NCBI RefSeq assembly: GCF_016894445.1
Contig: NZ_CP056775.1
Span: forward strand, 5,265,001 to 5,329,000
DNA length: 64,000 bases
DNA from: Dyadobacter sandarakinus
Lineage (GTDB): Bacteria; Bacteroidota; Bacteroidia; Cytophagales; Spirosomataceae
Reading direction: 5' to 3'
The notes beneath the pieces were generated by a model that saw only the letters and a list, made by a program, of their open reading frames with translations, ran no database searches and was not told the DNA's origin. Made by a program: the position numbers and the translations under genes. How positions within the stretch are numbered: position 1 is the stretch's first letter; each line of letters starts with the position of its first letter. Positions 25,468 to 34,858 of this stretch are shown piece by piece.

Positions 25468-25770
25468 ATGATCAAGAAAACAATACTGGCCCTCATGCTG
25501 GGACTCACAGGCTTTCAGGCCAGCCTGTATGCGGGTACCTCTCCCAATTCCCTGCCATGCATTATGCAGGATAAGGTGGCAGTCCGCCCCGACGATCTGC
25601 CCGAAGCTGTAAAGTCGACACTCACCAGCGACGCCTACGCGGGCTGGCAGGTAACCAGCGCATTCCTGATTACCAGGGAGGACAATTCTCAGTATTTTGA
25701 AATAAACCTGAAGAAAGGGGAGGAGTCTATGACCGCCAATATCGACAAATTCGGCAAAAAAGTGGATTAG
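25468..25770 (+). CDS. Small secreted PepSY-like protein
   Basis: The 100-residue protein has a Sec signal (MIKKTILALMLGLTGFQASL, cleavage about residue 23) and a mature part of about 75 residues. The segment RPDDLPEAVKSTL...GWQVTSAFLIT...YFEINLKKGE...NIDKFGKKVD follows the PepSY-like beta-lactamase-inhibitor fold, as in many small periplasmic Bacteroidota proteins. Function is unknown. ATG 25468 is preferred to 25441, which would put nine polar residues before the signal. It is a single-gene unit with its own promoter-like site and terminator, just upstream of a response regulator. Confidence 0.8.
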   Translation: MIKKTILALMLGLTGFQASLYAGTSPNSLPCIMQDKVAVRPDDLPEAVKSTLTSDAYAGWQVTSAFLITREDNSQYFEINLKKGEESMTANIDKFGKKVD

Positions 25771-25804
25771 GGTGCTTCAACCCAGGTTTTAAGGCAGTTA
25801 TATG

Positions 25805-25834
25805 AAAAGCCGGAGAAATCTCCGGCTTTTTGGC
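25805..25834 (+). terminator. Terminator after the PepSY-like gene
   Basis: AAAAGCCGGAGA (25805-25816) pairs perfectly with TCTCCGGCTTTT (25819-25830), ending in a T-run. Confidence 0.88.
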
Positions 25835-25903
25835 GTTTGTTTTTATAATTTTACGTTTAAGTGTACGTAAACTTTTTCTGTTTCCGCAAAGATTGAAAAC
25901 CCC

Positions 25904-27286
25904 ATGGCTAACCTGCTGCTTGTAGAAGACGATAATACATTTTCAAAATTGCTCACCAATTTTCTGGGCAAACATGGTCATCAGGTAAAAGCGTGTTCAA
26001 GCATCCGGGAAGCGAGGGAAGTATTGGCAAAAAATGACACCGATGGGCCTTTTGAAGTACTCATGCTCGACTACCGCCTGCCCGACGGCAATTCGCTGGA
26101 CTTTCTGAAAACCCTGCGGAGTGAAGGCAATCGTACGGCTGCTTTTATCATGACAAGCTTTCACGATATCCGGACTGCGGTGAGTGCCATGCAAACAGGT
26201 GCATTCGACTACATTACAAAGCCCGTCAATCCTGAAGAACTGCTGATGGTACTGCGGGAAGCATTGAATAAAAGCAGTGAGCAGCACGATGCGGATACAA
26301 AGGCATCGCCCAAAAGCAAGACAGGCTCCAAATCCGACAAGAGTCAGAATCTTGAATATATCGAAGGTAAAAGCAAGCTTTCCAAGCAGCTTTATGAATA
26401 TGTGCGGCTGGTGGCCCCCACGGATATGTCCGTGATCATTCAGGGTGAAAGCGGTACCGGGAAGGAACATGTAGCCAAGTCCATTCACCGCCTCAGCAAG
26501 CGCGCCAATGGTCCTTTCGTAGCAATCGACTGCGGTTCATTATCCAAAGAGCTGGCTGCCAGTGAATTGTTCGGGCATAAAAAAGGGGCATTTACAGGTG
26601 CATTGCAGGATAAGATCGGCCAATTTGAAGCGGCAGACGGAGGTACGCTTTTCCTGGACGAAATTGGTAACCTGGGCTATGATGTGCAGATCAAATTGCT
26701 GCGTGCATTGCAGGAGCGCATTATCGTGCCTATCGGAAGCACCCAGCAGGTGAAAGTGGATGTACGCCTTATTGCGGCCACCAACGAAGATCTGATTACA
26801 AGCTCGGCGAATGGCGATTTTCGTGAAGACCTTTATCACCGCCTCAATGAGTTCAAAATAGAAGTTCCGCCTTTGCGCAGGCGAGGAGAGGATCTCAGCA
26901 TATTTATCCAGCATTTTGTAAACAAAGCCAATGAAGAGCTTGACCGTAATGTGAAAGAGCTTTCCAGAGAAGTACTGGAAATTTTTAACCGCTACGACTG
27001 GCCCGGCAACCTGCGCGAACTGAATAATGTCATCAAAAGGCTGGTATTGCTGTCCAAGGAAGAGGTAGCGACCATTCATGCATTACCTGCCGAGATGATC
27101 ACCGTGATGGAAGAGCAGCAGAAACCCTCCGGCTCCGACCTGAAAGCGTTGCAGGAAACGCATGAAAAGGAAATGATCGAGAAAGTACTGCAGGAGGTTC
27201 GTTACAATAAAAGCAAAGCGGCCAAGTTGCTCAACATCGACCGCAAAACACTCTACTATAAAATTGAAAAGTATCACATCGAGTAG
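25904..27286 (+). CDS. Sigma-54-dependent response regulator (NtrC family)
   Basis: The 460-residue protein has three domains. The receiver (1-120) has phospho-acceptor Asp56 in MLDYRLPDG and the conserved Lys in ITKPVNP. The AAA+ domain (about 150-385) has Walker A GESGTGKE at 181-188, the sigma-54 contact loop GAFTGA at 228-233, and the sensor region RLNEFKIEVPPLRRR. The C-terminal Fis-type helix-turn-helix contains NKSKAAKLLNIDRKTLYYK. It should activate RpoN promoters after phosphorylation. A histidine kinase gene lies tail to tail with it, overlapping by 13 bases, and is a candidate partner. No RpoN site was identified in the window. Confidence 0.93.
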   Translation: MANLLLVEDDNTFSKLLTNFLGKHGHQVKACSSIREAREVLAKNDTDGPFEVLMLDYRLPDGNSLDFLKTLRSEGNRTAAFIMTSFHDIRTAVSAMQTGAFDYITKPVNPEELLMVLREALNKSSEQHDADTKASPKSKTGSKSDKSQNLEYIEGKSKLSKQLYEYVRLVAPTDMSVIIQGESGTGKEHVAKSIHRLSKRANGPFVAIDCGSLSKELAASELFGHKKGAFTGALQDKIGQFEAADGGTLFLDEIGNLGYDVQIKLLRALQERIIVPIGSTQQVKVDVRLIAATNEDLITSSANGDFREDLYHRLNEFKIEVPPLRRRGEDLSIFIQHFVNKANEELDRNVKELSREVLEIFNRYDWPGNLRELNNVIKRLVLLSKEEVATIHALPAEMITVMEEQQKPSGSDLKALQETHEKEMIEKVLQEVRYNKSKAAKLLNIDRKTLYYKIEKYHIE

Positions 27287-29799
27287 GCCAGGGCACGTTC
27301 GCCTACCTGCTCGATTACTTCGTTGGCAAACTGCACAAGTTGCTTCATATCCTCTGTGGACACTGTGCCGGGATTGTTTCTCAATGCAATTTCATTTGAC
27401 CTGAAATCCGCAGAAAGCTGCCGGGCCCCGATTTGTCCTGTGCGGCCTGCCATGCGGTGCATCAGTTCCTGTACCCTGGTAAGTTCATTGTTTTCTAGGC
27501 TTTCGTTAAGTGCAATGATGTCTATACGGCAGTCTTTTACAAACTCTTCCAAAATTTCGCGCATGAGGTTATCATCACCAAATGTCATCTCGTTCAAGGC
27601 TGTAAAGTCGAGATCAGTATAGGGATTAATAACCTGCCCATCGGATGCGAGTTCGAGCAGTTCGAGCAATTCCCTGGAATGGAAAGGCTTCATCAGGAAA
27701 CCGTCAAAGCCCATTTTAAGCAAGTTTTCACGCTCTTCGGGCAAAGCCTGGGCGGTGAGTACATAAAACTTTACATCCTCAGCTGCGGACTTGCGCAGGC
27801 GTTTTACGAGCTCAGCTCCATTCATTCCTGACATGCGGAGGTCGGTGAGTACAAATTTGACATTCGGATCCCACGGACGGTTCAGTACTTCCTCTGCCGA
27901 AGAAAACGCAGTATGCGGCACACCGTTCAGGTCCAGTACCGACGAGCACCATTTGAGGATAAATGCGTCGTCGTCTACCAGCCATACCTTGCCGGCGATG
28001 TGATAGCTACGTTCCGGAGCCTCAGGAGTTTCCATTTCAGTTTTGTCCGCTTTTTTCATGCTCGTGCTGACGAAAAAAGTCGTGCCCTCATCGGGTATGC
28101 TCTTCACCCGGATGTTGCCCTGCATACCTTCCACCAATGCTTTTACAATACTGAGTCCCAAGCCAGTACCGCCATAGCGGCGTGAAATGGAAGGATCGGC
28201 CTGTTCAAACTGGTTAAACACCTTCTGTACCTGATCTTCCGACAATCCGATACCGGTATCGGCAATCTGGTACTCGATGATCATGGTACTTTTTGTTTCG
28301 ACGCCCGTCACTTTGAGGGAAACTTCACCATTTTCTGTAAACTTAATGGCATTGGTGAGCAAGTTGTACAGAATCTGCCGGATGCGGAAGGGGTCGCCCT
28401 TGAGGTAAAGTCCGGCGGGCAGTTTGTTTTCAAAGATCAGTCTCAATCCTTTGGCCGAAGCCGTCGGAGTCAGCATTTTGATTACCTCGTTGAGCATGGG
28501 TGAAACTGCAAACGTGCGCTCCTCGAAGGTGAAGCGATCAGAAATAATGCGGCTGTAATCAAGCACTTCATTCACCAGATAAAGCAAATGCTCAGAGGCC
28601 GAATGCAACGTTTCCAGGTCCTGCCGTTTGGGTTTGGGATCTTTGAGGAGTGCTTCGGTGTACCCGATAATAGATTGCAGCGGCGTACGGATTTCGTGGC
28701 TCATGTTGGACAAAAAACGCTGCTTGGCCATGCTGTGAAATTCGGCCTCCTCTTTGGCCTCCACGAGCTCGCGCCGGTACCCATTGCTCCGGGTGATGTC
28801 CATAAAAATCAGGTAAGCCAGCATGCCGGTAAGCAAGAAGAAACCCAGCATGACCCATTCTAGGTTGTCTACTGTGGAAGTTACCAGCGACTTGGATTGC
28901 CCGCTTTCGAGGTTGTACTGCGCAAGTACGTCGCCCTCTACCTCCTGCATAACCCGGAGCAGCTGGCGCACCAGCGTGTTGCCGGCATCGGCAAGCTCCT
29001 GTTCACGGTCTACAAAGCTCGTTGTGCGTATCTTCTGCGATTTTTCAATAGCGCTGACAGCCTCTTCCACTTTTTCAATGGTACTGTCTTCCTTCACTAC
29101 CTTAATCGTATCCACCTGCACATTCACTTCCTGCTTCTGAATGACCTTGGCCGGCTCCACAGGTATCTTTTTGTTTTTCTTTGAACCAAATACCCGCCCG
29201 AAAAACCCTTTCTTCTGTACTGCTGCTTTTTGCTGGGATGTAGTATCCTGCGTTTCGGTATATACGGTGGTCGTGGTCGTCCGTTTTTCGGTTTTGACAA
29301 TCGTACTGTCAGGCTTGCCCTTGGTGGTGGTAATCAGGCCCGAAATGTTCTTGACCTCGTCGGAAAGGTCCTTATTGCTCACCAGCTTGGAACGCTCTCT
29401 TACATAGCTGTCATAAATCCGCTCCCGCAGTACCAGGATCTTTTTCATTGAATCCAGCCTGATGATCTGCACGGGATCCTCAACACTGAGCTGGCTGAGG
29501 GTATCAAGCGTTGCTGCCAGGCGCGCCGACTGGCGCAGTACCTCCTCCTTGATCTCATCACCCTTGATCGAGCGCGTATTCTGAAGCTGGTCAAGCTGAA
29601 GAATGTTCTTGAAGATGTTGTTGACCAGCCGGAGCTTTTCATTGGGTGTGCCAATCACTTCCAGCTGGGTAAGCATATTTTTGAATGCCAGGTTACTGAT
29701 CACCCAGGACGCTCCCAGTGCAATGCATGCAATGACAAAGCCAAGAATAATTTTACCCTTTACTGACTTGAAGAAGAACGGGTCGCGTAAAGATGACAT
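27274..29799 (-). CDS. Hybrid sensor histidine kinase with receiver and Hpt domains
   Basis: The 841-residue protein (ATG 29799; the in-frame TTG 29826 is less likely) has a first membrane segment at 17-38 and a second at 314-333. Between them is a periplasmic region of about 275 residues with a charged, low-complexity stretch rich in Lys, Val and Thr. The kinase core follows: H box SHEIRTPLQ with His368, N box NLLTNAIKF, and G boxes DTGIGLS and GGTGLGLS. A receiver has Asp653 in LTDLRMSGMNG. A C-terminal Hpt domain has His781 in LMHRMAGRTG. This is a His-Asp-His phosphorelay. It converges on the NtrC-type regulator and may act through it. Confidence 0.92.
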   Translation of the reverse strand: MSSLRDPFFFKSVKGKIILGFVIACIALGASWVISNLAFKNMLTQLEVIGTPNEKLRLVNNIFKNILQLDQLQNTRSIKGDEIKEEVLRQSARLAATLDTLSQLSVEDPVQIIRLDSMKKILVLRERIYDSYVRERSKLVSNKDLSDEVKNISGLITTTKGKPDSTIVKTEKRTTTTTVYTETQDTTSQQKAAVQKKGFFGRVFGSKKNKKIPVEPAKVIQKQEVNVQVDTIKVVKEDSTIEKVEEAVSAIEKSQKIRTTSFVDREQELADAGNTLVRQLLRVMQEVEGDVLAQYNLESGQSKSLVTSTVDNLEWVMLGFFLLTGMLAYLIFMDITRSNGYRRELVEAKEEAEFHSMAKQRFLSNMSHEIRTPLQSIIGYTEALLKDPKPKRQDLETLHSASEHLLYLVNEVLDYSRIISDRFTFEERTFAVSPMLNEVIKMLTPTASAKGLRLIFENKLPAGLYLKGDPFRIRQILYNLLTNAIKFTENGEVSLKVTGVETKSTMIIEYQIADTGIGLSEDQVQKVFNQFEQADPSISRRYGGTGLGLSIVKALVEGMQGNIRVKSIPDEGTTFFVSTSMKKADKTEMETPEAPERSYHIAGKVWLVDDDAFILKWCSSVLDLNGVPHTAFSSAEEVLNRPWDPNVKFVLTDLRMSGMNGAELVKRLRKSAAEDVKFYVLTAQALPEERENLLKMGFDGFLMKPFHSRELLELLELASDGQVINPYTDLDFTALNEMTFGDDNLMREILEEFVKDCRIDIIALNESLENNELTRVQELMHRMAGRTGQIGARQLSADFRSNEIALRNNPGTVSTEDMKQLVQFANEVIEQVGERALAYSM

Positions 29800-29920
29800 A
29801 GGGAACGAGCAATATGGTAAAAGCAAATAACGCTGGTGTGTGCCGATCCTTGCCGGGCGGCTGGATTATTAATGTGAATATACAGCATTTTCCAGAGTAT
29901 AACGGGCTGAACCTAAACGA

Positions 29921-29950
29921 AAAAGCCGCCCTTTCTTAGAGGGCGGCCTT
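29921..29950 (-). terminator. Terminator of the sugar-dehydrogenase/DUF1080 operon (minus strand)
   Basis: GCCGCCCT (29925-29932) pairs with AGGGCGGC (29940-29947). On the minus strand the stem is followed by a T-rich tail (TTTTTCGTTT), just after the stop at 29981. The other strand also has T-rich sequence. Confidence 0.85.
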
Positions 29951-29980
29951 GTTTTTTCAGGTATGAAAACTAGGGAGTGC

Positions 29981-31939
29981 TTACTTAGCCAGCGAGTTGA
30001 TCCAGGCTGCGATCTTTTCAGCATCACCTTTTGAAACCTGCGGCATAGGAGGCATCGGCGTTGCATAATCAGGCCAGTTTTCAGGCTTGGGAGCGTATAT
30101 CAGCTCTACGATTTTCTCGTTGGTATACTTCCTTTTGGCAACATCCGTGTAAGACGGACCTACTACCTTCTTCTCAGCGGCATGGCAGGCCAGGCAGGTA
30201 TTTTTTTCCAGAAGTGGTTTTACTTCCGCCCAGGTAGGGGTTTTGGAAGCTACCGCCTTGCCGGCAGCAGGCTTGCCTTTTCCGTCAGGGGATACGTGCT
30301 CCTTTTCAGGTGCGGCAGTAGAGCCTGTGGAAGCGGCGCCCACAGCTGCATTGCCTGAGCGGGTGGTTTTCAGCTCCGATACTTTCAGCTTTTCGCCATC
30401 AGGGATATTGTTCAGCGTATAGTAAGCATCGGTATGTACCAGCGACCAGCTGTTGGTAGCTGAGCGCACGCCTTCCAGCTGAATTTTATGTACATAGTAC
30501 TGGCGCATTCCATCAAGTACGATACGTACCTTTTTGTTGTCGTCAGATACTTTTACACCGGTGATCTTCACATCCTGCATGTTGATCTGCGGGCTGCCGT
30601 ACACGGGATAGTGCTTGTACAGGTAGCTGCTTACTTTGTAGGAATCCAGGTCTTCTGCCGACTTGCGGTCAACAGGCATTGTGAATTCGATCTCAAAACC
30701 ATCCGGCTGAGCCTTTACGGTATACATTTCAAACGGCATTTTGCCATTCCATACCAGTCTCTGTAAGCCCTGGTTGGCATCTCCTGCCGAGCCCCAGCCA
30801 CGGTTGGTTTCACCTACAAACATAGAGCCGTCTTTATCAAAGGCCATTCTCAGCACACCCGACTGGAATCCGCTGCGGAATCCGATACTGGCGCCCTGGT
30901 ATTCACCTTTTACTTTTTCAAGTACAATCCGCATGATATTGCTTTGTCCCTGGTCACCCACAAAAACCTGTCCGGTAAAAGGACCAAAACCGCCTTTTGT
31001 TTCATCCAGGATCAGCTCGGAAGTAGATACACCATGTACACCGTAGGGCAGCCATACTGCCGGCAGCTGTACCATGTCATATTTCTGTTTCAGCTGGTAA
31101 AGAAACTGAGGCTCCTCATTCCTGGTATTTTCAGGCTTGATCGCACGTCCGTTTGCATCTTTTTCCTGACGATTGTCACGCTCGGCAAAGAATTGTTTTT
31201 CGGTAAGTTTTACAGGAGAATTTGGCAGTCCGGCCCAGCGCAATCCCGCAGGGTGGCCCATGAAGCCTCCTTTTTTCACCTGGAAAATAGCACCGGTTCC
31301 CATCCAGTCGCCCTGGTTGTCAGTATAAAACAGCTCGCCGTTCAGCATGCTGATACCGGCTGGGGAGCGTACCCCGGTTGCATAGGGCTCATACTTGCCA
31401 TCATTGGTGATGTGGAAAATCCAGCCACGGCCGGGTACCCGGCTTTCGCCTCTCCACCATTCTTCATCACCAAATGCAACGTTTCCGCTCACAAAAAAGC
31501 TGCCATCCGGCGCCAGCTTAGGGCCGAAGGAGTACTCGTGATAGTGACCGGACAGTGGCCATGCATATACCGTTTCATAAACATCGGCTTTACCATCGCC
31601 GTTTTTGTCAACCAGCTTGGTGAGCTCGCCGCGCTGTGCACAGTACAATGCACCATCTTTATAGGCCAGACCCAGGATTTCGTGCAGGCCGCTCGCAAAC
31701 TTGCGGAAGTACGGCGTGCGGCTGGTAGGATTGTCCACGAGCCATATTTCACCCCGGCGCGTCGAAATGCCGAGTGACCCATTGGGCAGGGTAGTCAGTC
31801 CACCTACTTCCAGGATGATACCTTCGGGAATGGGCGGGGTAATGATTTTATAAAAATCTTCTTCTTTTGGCGATTCCTGAGCTTTGAGGGAAGATACAGC
31901 CGCCAGGAAAGCCAATGCTATTCGGGCAAATTTTTTCAT
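29981..31939 (-). CDS. Secreted sugar dehydrogenase-like beta-propeller fused to cytochrome c
   Basis: The 652-residue exported protein (signal residues 1-20, ending LKAQ) has a six-bladed beta-propeller of the soluble glucose/sorbosone dehydrogenase type over about residues 35-430. Segments such as VGGLTTLPNGSLGIST, HYHEYSFGPKLAPDG, ATGVRSPAGIS and VGETNRGWG are typical of it. After a linker rich in Ala, Gly and Lys comes a C-terminal cytochrome c with the heme motif CLACH and a Met-rich PMPPMP segment for the axial ligand. Such fusions oxidise a carbohydrate and hand electrons to the heme. It lies directly downstream of a DUF1080-PA14 protein. Whether PQQ is the cofactor is not certain. Confidence 0.85.
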   Translation of the reverse strand: MKKFARIALAFLAAVSSLKAQESPKEEDFYKIITPPIPEGIILEVGGLTTLPNGSLGISTRRGEIWLVDNPTSRTPYFRKFASGLHEILGLAYKDGALYCAQRGELTKLVDKNGDGKADVYETVYAWPLSGHYHEYSFGPKLAPDGSFFVSGNVAFGDEEWWRGESRVPGRGWIFHITNDGKYEPYATGVRSPAGISMLNGELFYTDNQGDWMGTGAIFQVKKGGFMGHPAGLRWAGLPNSPVKLTEKQFFAERDNRQEKDANGRAIKPENTRNEEPQFLYQLKQKYDMVQLPAVWLPYGVHGVSTSELILDETKGGFGPFTGQVFVGDQGQSNIMRIVLEKVKGEYQGASIGFRSGFQSGVLRMAFDKDGSMFVGETNRGWGSAGDANQGLQRLVWNGKMPFEMYTVKAQPDGFEIEFTMPVDRKSAEDLDSYKVSSYLYKHYPVYGSPQINMQDVKITGVKVSDDNKKVRIVLDGMRQYYVHKIQLEGVRSATNSWSLVHTDAYYTLNNIPDGEKLKVSELKTTRSGNAAVGAASTGSTAAPEKEHVSPDGKGKPAAGKAVASKTPTWAEVKPLLEKNTCLACHAAEKKVVGPSYTDVAKRKYTNEKIVELIYAPKPENWPDYATPMPPMPQVSKGDAEKIAAWINSLAK

Positions 31940-31960
31940 TTTATACAAAAGAGATTAAAA

Positions 31961-33808
31961 TCAGAACAGGATAGAATACTTCACTTCGCCGTTGCTCACA
32001 GGTACCAGCAGTTCCTGCAAACCATTGGTGCTTCTGATTTCGGGTTTCACGTTTTTGTCGGACAGCTGGATGTAGTATGACTTGTCATCGATGGCGTACA
32101 GGCCGTCTGCCACTTTCTCGATCTTGTCGCCATCAGCGAGGCGTGCCACCAGGTCTTTCACCGGATTGTTGACCCGCACAATGCGTTCAAAGTACTGGTT
32201 ATTCACCACCGATATATAGTCAGTGATATTAGAGCCGAAAGCTTGGTACTGGAAAGTAGGAACATCTGCATCGTCCACTACATACCCTTTGGGACGGTAG
32301 CCGCTGCCGGTAGTGTCGGTTGCCCATTTGGCTTTGCTGCCTGATTTGCCCAGGAACATATCATCGCCAAGCAGGGTAACGCTGCCACGGGGACGGGATG
32401 AGCCGTCGCCACGGTCGTGCCACATAGGTGTCGCATCGAGGAATTCACCCCGCCATACCTGAAGGATCGTTCCTTTGTCCAGATCGTAGGTATAGTGCAG
32501 GTTTGTGGGACTTCCTACGGATACTGCGTGTACCACGCGCGTGCGTTTTGCTTTTTCACCTTTACGGAAATCCATAAAGCTGCGGGTAATCGTATTGTTA
32601 TTAGCGGTGATCAGAATAGGATCCGTGGAACCACCTGCCATAGCCGAGCTTTTGGTATGGTATGCAACTTCCCTGAAACCCGGACCATCGATCCACAAAC
32701 CCAGTACAGGGCGCATCCATCCGTCTTTTTTATTGTTGAAAACCTCAATGGTATGGTCGCCGGGTTTCAGCTCAGCGGATGCTTCCCTGAAATCAGTATT
32801 GCTTTTCCATTCAGGCTGGATAATGTACTTGCCGTCTATTTTCAGGTAGGAATTGCCTGAAGCCTGCATGCGGAAATTGTACTTACCCGGGGTTACCGTA
32901 TTGTAATGACCGGTATATACGTAAGAATAGTTGTTGTTGTCTTTCAGGATTTCCCAGCTCAGCTGGTCAGCCTTGCCGCTCTCTGCGGGAGTCAGCTTGG
33001 AGAGATCTTCTGTTTCCGAAAGTGCACCGTAATACGTCTTGTAAGTCAGATCGGACAATGTACCAGGCTGCTTGTCAAAGTTGTTGATCATTATGTTTTT
33101 GATCGCCAGCGAACCGTGATCACCCTGTATGCGGATCGGGCCCATGGCTACATCCTCTGCGGTAAGTGAGCCGCGGGTAGGGCCGCTTACTTCCACATTT
33201 TCGTGTATGGTCATACCATTGAGCACCACAGAAAGGAACACGGCATTGGATACCTTCTTTCCGGCCGCGTCGAAGCGCGGAGCCTGGTAGGAAATTTTGA
33301 TATGCTGCCACAAACCAGGCGCTTTAGCCACATTATAGCGTGGTGCATAGCCTTCATACCCTTTTTCACCTTCCGGCTTGGCATCGTTCCAGCGCTCGTA
33401 AATACCGCCACAGTCATTGTACTTGGCTGATTTTTTACCCCAGCTGTCAAAAAGCTGTACTTCATAGTTTCCCTGAAGGTAGATTCCCGAGTTGGAACCT
33501 TTGGCCAGCATAAAGTCCAGCTCGATATCCAGGTCACCATGCTTGAAGTTCGAGATCAGCTCGTACTGGTTGCCGTACTTTCCCTTTTCATGGATGCAGG
33601 CCAGCACACCTTTGCCGGGTGTTGTGGTGAGGGCATTTTCCTTGCCGATGTCGGCGGAGGCACTGCCGACGATCTTCCAGTTGTCGGACTTGGTTGTAAA
33701 CGCACTGAGATCGTTCAGAGGGATAGGCTGCTGAGCGTAAGCTGTATGCACAAGCATAGCAGCAATGCCACAAGCGAGTTGTAACAAAGAACTGTTGAAT
33801 TTAAACAT
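31961..33808 (-). CDS. Secreted DUF1080 (3-keto-disaccharide hydrolase) protein with PA14-like domain
   Basis: The 615-residue protein has a Sec signal (residues 1-25). A DUF1080/LamG-like jelly-roll domain at about 28-245 contains LDIELDFMLAKGSNSGIYLQGNYEVQLFDSWG and the closing IKNIMINNF. A PA14-like beta domain at about 290-390 (YNFRMQASGNSYLKIDGKYI, GDHTIEVFNNKKDGWM) probably binds carbohydrate. The C-terminal 220 residues (YDLDKGTILQVWRG, WHDRGDGSSRPRGSVTLLGD) are shared with large secreted Bacteroidota proteins but unassigned. DUF1080 enzymes cleave 3-keto-glycosides. The gene heads an operon with the dehydrogenase/cytochrome fusion, 21 bases downstream, and is divergent from another DUF1080 gene. 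Confidence 0.85.
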   Translation of the reverse strand: MFKFNSSLLQLACGIAAMLVHTAYAQQPIPLNDLSAFTTKSDNWKIVGSASADIGKENALTTTPGKGVLACIHEKGKYGNQYELISNFKHGDLDIELDFMLAKGSNSGIYLQGNYEVQLFDSWGKKSAKYNDCGGIYERWNDAKPEGEKGYEGYAPRYNVAKAPGLWQHIKISYQAPRFDAAGKKVSNAVFLSVVLNGMTIHENVEVSGPTRGSLTAEDVAMGPIRIQGDHGSLAIKNIMINNFDKQPGTLSDLTYKTYYGALSETEDLSKLTPAESGKADQLSWEILKDNNNYSYVYTGHYNTVTPGKYNFRMQASGNSYLKIDGKYIIQPEWKSNTDFREASAELKPGDHTIEVFNNKKDGWMRPVLGLWIDGPGFREVAYHTKSSAMAGGSTDPILITANNNTITRSFMDFRKGEKAKRTRVVHAVSVGSPTNLHYTYDLDKGTILQVWRGEFLDATPMWHDRGDGSSRPRGSVTLLGDDMFLGKSGSKAKWATDTTGSGYRPKGYVVDDADVPTFQYQAFGSNITDYISVVNNQYFERIVRVNNPVKDLVARLADGDKIEKVADGLYAIDDKSYYIQLSDKNVKPEIRSTNGLQELLVPVSNGEVKYSILF

Positions 33809-33999
33809 ACTTGCAGAAACTTGGTCTGTTTGAGATTATGAACCAGCACCTTCTGGGTGAAGGCGGTGCAAATTACGTTATAAGATTTGTGAAAATTGCA
33901 TTTGTTTAGGTGAGAATCGTATTAGTTAATGCTTTTTCCTTATTGTTGTATTTTGATATTATATCAATGCATTACTAGACTTAAACAGTAACATTTCAA

Positions 34000-34764
34000 A
34001 TGAAAAAGTTAATTTTTACCGCGTTAAGCCTGGCTAGCGCATTTGCAGCACATGCACAGTTGCAGCCCGCAAAGCAAACACCGGAGTCCAGCGAACTGTG
34101 GAGCCCTGTACCTCGTGTTGTAACGCCTGGTAAAAGCTCTACTGCGGCATCGGGTTTTACGGCCCCTTCTGATGCAATCGTTTTGTTTGATGGTAAAAAC
34201 CTGGATGCATGGGTTTCCGGCAAAGACGGCAAGGCGACAGCGCCCTGGACTGTGGCGGATGGTATCCTCACCGTAGCTCCGAAATCAGGTGATATTCAGA
34301 CGAAGCAGACTTTTGGTGACTACCAGCTGCATATTGAATGGCGTACGCCTGCCAAAGTGGACGGTAATGGCCAGGGACGTGGTAACAGCGGTATTTTCAT
34401 GCAGGGAGTGTACGAACTGCAGGTACTTGACAGCTACAATAACCCTACTTACTCCAATGGTCAGGCCGGCTCGATCTACAAGCAGACCATGCCGCTGGTG
34501 AATGCTGCCGTAGGCCCGGGTGAGTGGCAGACTTACGATGTTGTTTACACAGCGCCGCATTTCAATAAAGATGGCCAGATGCTCATCCCGCCGTACATTA
34601 CGGTGATCCACAATGGTGTTTTGGTACAAAATCACACGATGATCCAGGGTACTACGCCCTACGTTGGTCAGCCGACGATCGAGCCGCATGGTAAAGGACC
34701 GATCAAGCTGCAGGACCACAACAATACAACCAGCTTCCGCAATATCTGGATCCGCGAACTGTAA
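34000..34764 (+). CDS. Secreted DUF1080 family protein (3-keto-disaccharide hydrolase-like)
   Basis: The 254-residue protein has a Sec signal (MKKLIFTALSLASAFAAHA) and one DUF1080 domain from about residue 60 to the end. Landmarks are IVLFDGKNLDAW, DGILTVAPKSGDI, FGDYQLHIEWRTP, GNSGIFMQGVYELQVLDSYNN, EWQTYDVVYTAP and the closing IKLQDHNNTTSFRNIWIREL. The conserved Glu/Asp pattern is intact. It is divergent from the operon that encodes another DUF1080 protein, with under 200 bases between starts, so they may share regulation. Cleavage of oxidised glycosides is inferred from characterised family members. Confidence 0.88.
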   Translation: MKKLIFTALSLASAFAAHAQLQPAKQTPESSELWSPVPRVVTPGKSSTAASGFTAPSDAIVLFDGKNLDAWVSGKDGKATAPWTVADGILTVAPKSGDIQTKQTFGDYQLHIEWRTPAKVDGNGQGRGNSGIFMQGVYELQVLDSYNNPTYSNGQAGSIYKQTMPLVNAAVGPGEWQTYDVVYTAPHFNKDGQMLIPPYITVIHNGVLVQNHTMIQGTTPYVGQPTIEPHGKGPIKLQDHNNTTSFRNIWIREL

Positions 34765-34787
34765 GCCGGTTCCGGTATAATATTTTA

Positions 34788-34832
34788 AAAGGTCTGGACG
34801 GTTCTGGCAACTGTTCAGACCTTTCTTTTTTT
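34788..34832 (+). terminator. Terminator after the DUF1080 gene
   Basis: AAAGGTCTG (34788-34796) pairs with CAGACCTTT (34816-34824), with further partial pairing inside, followed by CTTTTTTT. Confidence 0.85.
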
Positions 34833-34858
34833 ACTTCTACCATCAACATCTGGGCGAT

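Noticed and set aside
25317..25508. A 63-codon minus-strand frame with a hydrophobic start
   Set aside because: It overlaps the promoter and signal-peptide region of the PepSY-like gene on the other strand, and its C-terminus is low-complexity Lys/Arg with no family likeness.
30944..31777. A 277-codon open frame on the plus strand
   Set aside because: It lies antisense to the sugar dehydrogenase/cytochrome fusion, which has clear domains; no domain is visible in the antisense frame.
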